A DNA stretch of 64,000 nucleotides. Origin: Theodoxus fluviatilis. Taxonomy: Eukaryota > Mollusca > Gastropoda > Cycloneritida > Neritidae. Location: assembly GCA_034096865.1 (NCBI GenBank), contig JAWQFJ010001241.1:12501-76500 (forward strand), in the 5' to 3' direction. Under the pieces are notes generated by a model that made no database searches, had not been told where the DNA came from, and worked only from the letters and a program-made list of their open reading frames with translations. Below are positions 57,552 through 64,000 of the stretch, piece by piece. A program made the position numbers and the translations under genes. The number at the start of each line of letters is the position of its first letter. The first letter of the stretch is position 1.

Positions 57552-58200
57552 GCACCTCATAAAAGTGGTGGATACTCAGCTGAGCAGAACAGGCAGCTGG
57601 ACACTAGATGTGCACCTGATAGAAGTGGTGGATACTTGGCGGAGCAGAACAGGCAGCTGGCCACTAGATGCGCACCTGATAGAAGTGGTGGATACTTGGC
57701 GGAGCAGAACAGGCAGCTGGACACAAGATGTGCACCTGATAGAAGTGGTGGATACTTGGCGGAGCAGAACAGGCAGCTGGACACAAGATGTGCACCTGAT
57801 AGAAGTGGTGGATACTTGGCGGAGCAGAACAGGCAGCTGGACACTAGATGCGCACCTCATAGAAGTGGTGGATACTTGGCGGAGCAGAACAGGCAGCTGG
57901 ACACTAGATGCGCACCTGATAGAAGTGGTGGATACTTGGCGGAGCAGAACAGGCAGCTGGACACTAGATGCGCACCTCATAGAAGTGGTGGATACTTGGC
58001 GGAGCAGAACAGGCAGCTGGACACTAGATGCGCACCTGATAGAAGTGGTGGATACTTGGCGGAGCAGAACAGGCAGCTGGCCACTAGATGCGCACCTCAT
58101 AGACGTGGTGGATACTTGGCGGAGCAGAACAGGCAGCTGGACTCTGTAGATATGCATCTCATAGAAGTGATGGATGCTGGAAAACTTTTTGCAGTGTATG

Positions 58201-58734
58201 ACATATATAACCATTGAACACGATGACTTTTTATCATTGCGCTTGAAGTTGACACTTATAAAAACCGCTGGCGCTGAACCTCCAGGTTTTGGCATTAAAA
58301 AAACCACACACACACAAAAAGATCAGGTTCGAACCCGCAACCTCTCGGGGGGGGGGGGGGGGGGGGGGAGTAAGGTTCGAACCCACAATCTCTCACGTGT
58401 ACAACAACGGGTGGGGTGGCTCTCTCTCTCTAATACCATACACACATTAAAAAAAAGAAGAAGTTTCTGTGCGGATTCGAACTCGTACGCGCATCCCTTA
58501 CAACCAAGCATGTCCCAGCGGCAAAACGATGTTCGACGCGCTACAGAGTGAGCTAATCCATAAAGCTGTGAGGACCTCCAGTAAACCTGGAGGGATTTTA
58601 AAAAATCCTACTTTCTCCTTCACCAATGTCCAATCTCTTCGAAATTATGTCACGTTATTCAACGTCAAATGAACACGTCACACATGCCAAAACTTCCCTT
58701 GAGTCGGGACAGAGTTACGTCCCTTGCCTTCTTT
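58201..58734. other. G3BP intron 4, mixed repeats
   Basis: Contains a poly-G run (58349-58370), three phrases of the type GGTTCGAACCC (58326, 58374, 58472) that look like tRNA T-arms, and the CCTCCAG-TAAAC-CTGGAGG hairpin at 58573-58595, the tail of repeat R. Confidence 0.45.
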
Positions 58735-58937
58735 GCACCACCAAAACGTACAAAAAGTCACTTTCTTTTCAAATCTCGATTCTGAAAATTTGATACATTC
58801 AATCGGACCTAGCTTCCAGTAAGTGTGCAAAATGTCAAGGAAATCCATTCAGTAGTTTTTGAGATATCAGCCGTTAATTCAGGACTGACAGGCACACACA
58901 CAAAGCTGGGAGGACCTCCAGTAAACCTGGAGGGATA
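58735..58937 (+). repeat. Dispersed repeat R, copy 3 (uninterrupted)
   Basis: Contains TTCTGAAAATTTGATACATT, CTTCCAGTAAGTGTGCAAAA and GAGATATCAGCCGTTAATTC, and ends in the CCTCCAG/CTGGAGG hairpin. It preserves both the AGTAA and the TTAA sites that are occupied in the other two copies. Confidence 0.75.
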
Positions 58938-59242
58938 AATGGAAAGTTACATTTCCACAGCAATGGTCAGCACTATTAGGTCACAGGAAAAAGTTATGAT
59001 ATTAAGATTACATGGCCAAAATAAATAGGGTTGTTAGGTTGGCCTACTGTTTTATTATTTATTTACAATTTTTAATGAGATGTGGGTATAAAAAATCAAT
59101 TAGTTCCATTTTTAATTACTTTTTAAAAAACTGATGAGCATTTTTTTGTTGTTTCAAACAGCTGCAATGTAATTTCAATAGTCTCCCTACTTAAAACATA
59201 CTAGAAAACAAGTAAAAATGCAAATGAAAAACTTTTCATGTA

Positions 59243-59283
<41 letters not shown>
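59243..59283. repeat. (GT)n-(TA)n microsatellite
   Basis: GT run to 59261 followed by TA run to 59283. Confidence 0.9.
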
Positions 59284-59454
59284 TATATAAGTTTGAAAAC
59301 ATTGCAGTGAAAATATATCATACCCAAGTCTCCTCATCAGGTGGGGGCCAGATTGAGACTGCACATGTGTGTGCTTGTATGTGTGTGTTGTAAGAAATGT
59401 TATGTTTAGATTCATGTGAACATAAATTAAAAATTTTAAAACTGAAAATGCTTT

Positions 59455-61226
59455 TATATGTGACCCATTTCTGGAAATCAGTCTCAACTCGCAATCATCG
59501 AAACAGCGCTCGCTACACAGCTCTGAAGGTGGTGGGGGTCTGCCTGGGCGAAATTGAGGTTTACGTTTTATTGCATTCTATAAACATTTATCTATAAAAT
59601 GGTATAAGTTTTATGTCTTAAAAATGTATTTAAGTGCATTAAATAAATAATTAAAGTTATAATTGTGATAATTTAGAGCATTTTTATTTGCCAAAATCGA
59701 CCAATTTTGACCCTGCCAAACAACACGTAACCCTTGCAGAACCTCAACACATTATATATCGGCTTAATCGTCATCACGCGGTCTTTCGCGCGCTTTCTTT
59801 CCTTTCTCTGTTTGACACAGTGAGTGAAAGCCACGAGGCTAAAACGTGCCGTACACATTCATTTGATTCTAACCAATCAGGGACCAGTATCCTAGAGTGG
59901 GAACCAATCAGAAAGCATCTTGCTATGAATGCGCGGCTACGCTTGTTTCCAAGGTCTTGTACTTGTCACCTCATTGGTTGAAAGCAGCCACGTGACCACT
60001 TCTACTGGCTGAAACTTTTCCGCTGTCGATTTTCTTCGAAGCATGGCGAACAACAAGCGACTTGCGACTTTGTTAAATTCTTGTACTGCAGGAAATCTGC
60101 CGTCTGCTGACCAAAGAGAACTCAGTGATCTGATCACAGAGTATTTTGTGTCCAGTTCCCACGAGGATGACAGTTCGGATAGCGATTTCCTTTCGGATTC
60201 TGAGTCTGAATCTGACGCGGCGGAGACTACTATTGTCGTATTGAGGAGACTGACAGTGATGGGGAGATCGATGCACCGTTGGTAAATGTCGAAGAAATGG
60301 CAGAAGGTGGGGAATGTTTTGCCACTATGGATGTTGATAATGCAGCAGAAGACTGAGAGGGATTGTTGGCCCGTGCACGAGTTCGATCATGCAAGGCGAA
60401 TGGTAATGGTTGCAAGCAAATCAAGGTTCCGACTGCAGCAGCAGGAGACACACGGTTAGAACTTTGGTTATTTTGCGATTTCACATTGGTTTTCATACCT
60501 GGAAACTTTTTCTTGCTTCCGAGTGCCGTCTAAATAATGATACATGTTTGTAAGACCATTATGTCTGTATCATGCTAGATTCATAAGTTTTGTGCCCAAA
60601 TGTATACTGGTTAGTTGTAATTATACATTGTCAATTGCAATGCTCTTGAAAAGAATAGCAGCAAACAAAACACCAGTGGCTAACACAATTTTCGGTTTTT
60701 GCTTTTTCGGTGGTTGGTGGTGAGAGGTAGAGACTGTGGAAAGATCATCTCACAAGCTGGTGGTAAAGTGGCAAACATGTCCAATCATATCTCAGTGTGT
60801 CAGCATGTAACTTAAGAAAAAAAAAATGATTTTGATTTTTTTTTAGGGGTGGGGGGGGTGGTGGTAGTGGTGGCAGGGTAACTTGCACTGGCATGCTCTC
60901 TACAATGTGAACCATTTTTTCAGAAAAGGTGTGAAATCCCCTTCTCTTCTGTTGTGCAAAACACCAAGATGATTGGATAATTCTAAGACCCTGTTGCTAA
61001 GGAGAATGTGTGAGGATTGCATGCAAAACTTTGAGGTCCGTTTTCTCAAAACAAGTCGCGACTGAGTTTTCAACTTCAAATCGCTATATCTTCCACAATT
61101 TTTGAGCTACCAGGTTCGTTTTGGTGTCAAATTAATCAGGAAACTCTATAAAATTCACAAATATAAACATCTAAAAAATGATAAAATCCACCTTAAGACT
61201 GGTTTGGTGGTGCGGGGTCACATATA
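59455..61226. mobile_element. DNA element with TATATGTGACCC ends
   Basis: Left TATATGTGACCC (59455) and right GGGGTCACATATA (61226) are inverted. The right end continues ACCAAACCAGTCTTAAG, which parallels the 39-base end of the element at 39389. The interior has three CCAAT/ATTGG boxes (59873, 59903, 59972) just before an acidic ORF, as if it were a promoter. The left and right ends match each other over only the first dozen bases. Confidence 0.5.
60043..60368 (+). pseudogene. Acidic N-terminal ORF of a probable transposon protein
   Basis: ATG at 60043 gives MANNKRLATLLNSCTAGNLP, SADQRELSDLITEYFVSSSH and an acidic EDDSSDSDFLSDSESESD run. After a frame change near 60235 it continues EETDSDGEIDAPLVNVEEMA. 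A leader with helical start, acidic serine-rich run and immediate upstream CCAAT boxes is common in animal DNA transposon proteins. No catalytic domain is visible, so the superfamily is unknown. Confidence 0.4.
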
Positions 61227-61522
61227 TTAGTAGTGCTCATAGGGAAGATTGGGCAGCTCAGTTTGTTGTTTACCTTGAATTTCTTTCCTTTTAGTTTTCT
61301 CTCCCACCTATCTTGGCTGAAAAACTGGGTTGGATTACTGCATGCGATGTTGTGGCACACCCACTGAGTTTGACCCGTCACGCACTGAGGAGGGGATAGT
61401 GTGAACCGTATTTCTTTATTTTTTAAAGGTATTTTATTGCTTCTGCCCCACTGCTTTTGCCTTGTGCTATCAGGCTGGGTATTGGCTTCTCATCTAACAA
61501 GTCCTGTTTTCCCATGTTGAAG
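61227..61522. other. G3BP intron 4 end
   Basis: Non-coding sequence leading to the acceptor of exon 5; nothing else recognised. Confidence 0.4.
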
Positions 61523-61610
61523 CTACCTTCCCTGAGACGGAGCAGGAATCCTTCGAGAATGGTCAGGAGGGGGAAGGGTCTGTCCCCACCTTTCTGGAGC
61601 CAACACTCAG
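61523..61610 (+). CDS. G3BP: G3BP homologue, coding exon 5
   Basis: Acceptor CATGTTGAAG, donor GTTTGT (weaker), 88 bases, phase 1 in and phase 2 out. It encodes TFPETEQESFENGQEGEGSV and PTFLEPTL, the acidic linker after the NTF2-like domain. Recognised by phase continuity with exons 4 and 6 and by composition; the sequence itself is poorly conserved in the family. Confidence 0.8.
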
Positions 61611-61765
61611 GTTTGTTTTCTGCATTGTCTTTTACTCATTTGCTCTTGCTGTTAAGACAAATTTTGACCTAAAAAGTCAATTCTCGAGTCCAGTGTATAT
61701 TAGGAGTGATGAATGATAAGGATGAAGTAAGTGTGTGTGTGTGAGTGAATAAATGAGAGACATTG

Positions 61766-62550
61766 CAGGGTTCGTACAGGTCATGGAAAACCTGGAAAGT
61801 CATGGAAATTGATTTTTCATTTTCCAGGATTTTCCAGGCCTGGAAAATCATGGAATTTCAATGTAAGTCATGGAAAGTCATGGAATTTAATAAATAAAAA
61901 AGAAAGAAAAAAATATGTTTTCTACTAATTCTAGGCTTGTCTTCTGCTTCCTGATTGGTTCTTTGGCTAGGTGACCTGGTTTGATTTCCATGCCGGTTGG
62001 GTCAGTTGGTTCAAACGAGGAGAAAGTGAAAAGAGCTTGTTTTGTTTGTGGTGCAGTGTTTCTTTGAGATTATCATCATGCCTGGAAAGTGTCGATTTCA
62101 AGATACTTGGACACGAGACGAAAAATACAGTGAGTGGGTCATGCGAGTGAAACTGAATGGGATGGCAAAGTGCCGATTTTGTGAAAAAGTTTGATGTGTC
62201 CAACATAGGAGCGGCAGCCTTGAAAAGCCACATGAAAGGTATCGCGCACTATTTCAAATTACTGGATTTTTACAATTAAGAAAGATTTGAAAAAGATGAA
62301 AGTAATGTCCATTCATGATTTGTTTGTTAACTTGCATTTGTCAGTTTTTGAATCAATCTGCTGTAAAATATAATAAAAAGAATTAGAACTTTTTTTTACA
62401 ACGGGTGTATTGTGCGTGAGTTTGGTCATGCGCCATACACTTTTCTCTTTAAAACTGCCATGTATCACAGTACGCTAAGTCATGGAAAATGTTATTGAGG
62501 CTCATGGAAAAGTCATGGAATTTTGTATCGAAAAACCTTTACGAACCCTG
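61766..62550 (+). mobile_element. hAT-like element with 5-bp target duplication (TCATGGAA words)
   Basis: Ends CAGGGTTCGTA and TACGAACCCTG with the duplication CATTG (61761-61765, 62551-62555). The words TCATGGAA and CCTGGAAA are repeated about ten times just inside both ends. A transposase start with a BED-like finger lies in the middle. Confidence 0.8.
62078..62240 (+). pseudogene. BED-like finger of a hAT-type transposase, frameshifted
   Basis: ATG at 62078 gives MPGKCRFQDTWTRDEKYSEW and MAKCRFCEKV then TGA. Shifting frame by one restores FDVSNIGAAALKSHMKG. The combined CxxC...H pattern fits the finger that opens hAT transposases. Nothing after it resembles the catalytic domain. Confidence 0.6.
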
Positions 62551-62799
62551 CATTGTTGTCCTTGCACACTCGGGTGATTTGGATGACTTAGTAAAATGAG
62601 TTAGGAATGGAAATATTTTTTCCAGTTCTTTTTTCAATGAAGGATGAAATGGTTAGGCTAAACCATCAACTGCCATCATAAGTGCGACAGAATCACATGG
62701 CATGGTGACGTATCCAAACGAACACACCTAAATCCTGGCCACGGAGATCTTTGACTCTCTACTGCAAACCCACTGTGGGGGGTGGGGTGGGGGGGGGGG

Positions 62800-62975
62800 T
62801 TACAAGAATTGACCCACCACGTCTCCCTACACGATTCGTAAGAGGCAAATAACTAGGGACACTGTGACTTAAATTGCGTTTACTCTGAACTGTTGCAGTG
62901 ATTTTCGTGCTTAATGGCTTTACATAAGTCTACAAAGACTGATAGGTTATAACACACTATCCATCCATCCTTCTA
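62800..62975 (+). repeat. SINE-like repeat S, copy 3 (uninterrupted)
   Basis: Contains TTGACCCACCACGTCTCCC, GAGGCAAATAACTAGGGACA, CAGTGATTTTCGTGCTTAAT and GGCTTTACATAAGTCTAC and ends in CCATCCATCC. It is the intact reference for the copy at 28425-29475. Immediately upstream is a G-run (62777-62799). Confidence 0.65.
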
Positions 62976-63003
62976 CTGCTATGTTCTTTGTATGTGGTAT
63001 TAT

Positions 63004-63187
63004 CAGACCTGTGCACTTGTACGAAAAAATCGTACAATGTACGATTTTTGAAGCATTGTACGACTGGTTTTCACGATCTCACAATTTTTTTTCGTGTTGG
63101 AGTTCCAGTGTGTGTGTTGTGTTTTTGTGTCGTTTGGAGTTTGAGAAAAAATCTTCTGATTTTGAAAATCTAGGGTGCACAGGTCTG
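63004..63187. mobile_element. Short hAT-like element with 6-bp target duplication (GTACGA subfamily)
   Basis: Ends CAGACCTGTGCAC and GTGCACAGGTCTG with the exact duplication TATTAT (62998-63003, 63188-63193). Just inside is GTACG-AAAAAAT-CGTAC followed by further GTACGA words. At 184 bases it is the smallest member and cannot encode protein. Confidence 0.85.
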
Positions 63188-63274
63188 TATTATGTTCAGT
63201 GCCCCTCAAGAAGATTGTTGCTGCCCCGTTTGTGGCACTGCTGCACATGTTGTCACACATGAACTGTTTTGCAG

Positions 63275-63435
63275 CAATGGTACTGGCCACATGGAGGAGG
63301 TTCCTGAGGCTGCCCCAGTGGTGAAGGAGGAGGAGGAGGAGCAGAAGCCTGCTCCTGAGGAGGAAGAACCCCAGGCCGAGGAGAAGCAGGAACCTGAGCC
63401 TGCTCAGCTCGCTTCTGAACCCGAGCAGCCTGCCC
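63275..63435 (+). CDS. G3BP: G3BP homologue, coding exon 6
   Basis: Acceptor CTGTTTTGCAG, donor GTAAGT, 161 bases, phase 2 in and phase 1 out. It encodes NGTGHMEEVPEAAPVVKEEE and EEQKPAPEEEEPQAEEKQEP, the glutamate/proline-rich region that in human G3BP1 restrains RNA-driven condensation by binding the RGG tail. The gene continues past the window. Confidence 0.9.
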
Positions 63436-64000
63436 GTAAGTGTGACACCAGTGTGTTCTTCAGTGTTCTACTTTTGAATGTCCCCTTTTTTTTCTTCTTA
63501 TTGTTATTCTTTCTTCAATAGGTCAATGAAGTAAAGGAGTTGCCTTAAAATCGGCAATATTACAATTCAGGACTATGGATATGGAATCCAAAGCTATCCA
63601 AGTGTTTTGAAGTGATATAATCATCCACTACATCCAGTTAGTTCTTTTAATAAATCATTTTCTAAAAACATTCTTTACCGTCTTGTATCTAATCTGATGC
63701 AAACTCCCAGAGTTGCATACCGTTACGGTGGGTCCGTATTTGTCCCGGAAAAGCATAAAATTGACGTGGGTGTCCAGGAAATACGATTTGTTCATTCGCG
63801 TCCCGGAAAATTAAAAAAGTCTAAGACACATTTTCAATCAGAGCTGCAAGAGTGCTCGTGCACGCTGGTACAGATGTACCCTCAACTGAACCTTGTCGGA
63901 AATTGCCGAAGGTACTTTGTGACCACACGTCATAGTGGCGAAAACTGCCAAAGCACCGATAACCACAAACACGCATGCGCAGCAAATACGGCTTCTGCCG
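63436..64000. other. Start of G3BP intron 6
   Basis: Non-coding. From about 63715 the text GCATACCGTTACGGTGGGTC, GTATTTGTCCCGGAAAAG has the look of a transposon end with a repeated TCCCGGAAAA word (63750, 63803). The other end would lie beyond the window, so it is not called. Confidence 0.35.

Larger units (their letters stand above)
55799..58200 (+). repeat. 60-base minisatellite interrupted by two transposons
   Basis: Units read AGAAGTGGTGGATACTTGGC, GGAGCAGAACAGGCAGCTGG, ACACTAGATGCGCACCT(G/C)AT. Parts lie at 55799-55840, 56675-56803 and, with about ten nearly perfect units, 57552-58200. It has no stop in several frames on both strands; a plus frame of 227 codons repeats SGGYLAEQNRQLDTRCAP. 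Intronic location and open frames on both strands argue that these are fortuitous. Confidence 0.9.

Noticed and set aside
57534..58313. Long ORFs of 194-245 codons on both strands
   Set aside because: They are frames through the 60-base minisatellite, open on both strands at once, inside an intron, and without unique flanking coding sequence.
58323..58560. tRNA gene or tRNA-derived SINE suggested by three GGTTCGAACCC-like T-arm motifs and a minus-strand TTAGCTCACTCTG A-box-like motif
   Set aside because: The A-like and B-like boxes are about 70 bases apart, no acceptor stem pairs, and the three T-arm motifs are not embedded in cloverleaf sequence.

Overview
The window is intron-rich, repeat-saturated animal DNA. 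Consensus GT/AG splice junctions, a G3BP-family gene, non-LTR retrotransposon remnants, many cut-and-paste DNA transposons and very long simple repeats point to an invertebrate metazoan. A marine mollusc, probably a gastropod, is my inference from the general look of the repeats and is not proven by any single feature.

Two multi-exon genes can be read. On the minus strand (16952 down to 10399) is a ciliary-protein-looking but unrecognised gene. Five exons join in frame; two more downstream exons belong to it or a neighbour. On the plus strand (30659 to beyond 64000) is a G3BP/Rasputin homologue. Six exons (30659-30783, 31087-31168, 44848-44949, 55598-55763, 61523-61610, 63275-63435) join without a frame break and encode the NTF2-like domain and the start of the acidic region. 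The RRM and RGG parts lie outside the window. Smaller pieces are the C-terminal end of a Q/E-rich ORF at the left edge, a THAP-domain sequence with one in-frame stop (3591-3871), and a C2H2 zinc-finger exon (48282-48916) cut by a 24-base gap.

Most of the rest is transposable elements, often nested. (1) Ten copies of an 0.7-1.6 kb dispersed repeat start GACTCACATGCG and end near GGGCTTTGCCC-TTCTTGT. They are packed with AGGTCA hexamers and resemble non-autonomous Helitron-like elements. (2) At least six piggyBac-like elements are delimited by TTAA, and there is one Kolobok/Mutator-like element with TTAA ends. (3) Five small elements share CAGACCTG/CAGAGCTGCC-type ends and exact 6-bp target duplications; a cousin has a 5-bp duplication. 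All six carry a subfamily-specific word repeated just inside the ends. (4) Two 2.3-2.6 kb elements have GTAGGTACYGGCAG ends and 5-bp duplications, and no family is recognised. (5) Two elements have TATGTGACC-type ends, one with a perfect 39-bp inverted repeat. (6) There are two truncated LINEs, one solo LTR, a pogo-type MITE and two SINE-like repeats. Several insertions can be checked against uninterrupted copies of the invaded repeat in the same window.

Region by region: 1-9.6 kb holds the Q/E ORF, a LINE, THAP and GA/TA tracts; 9.6-17 kb the minus-strand gene with a long inverted repeat and a G-rich array in its introns; 17-30.6 kb repeats and transposons; 30.6-64 kb the G3BP gene, whose introns are inflated to about 13.7, 10.6 and 5.8 kb by the nested elements. 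Near 45.9-50 kb a duplicated block beside the sequence gap makes the assembly doubtful.
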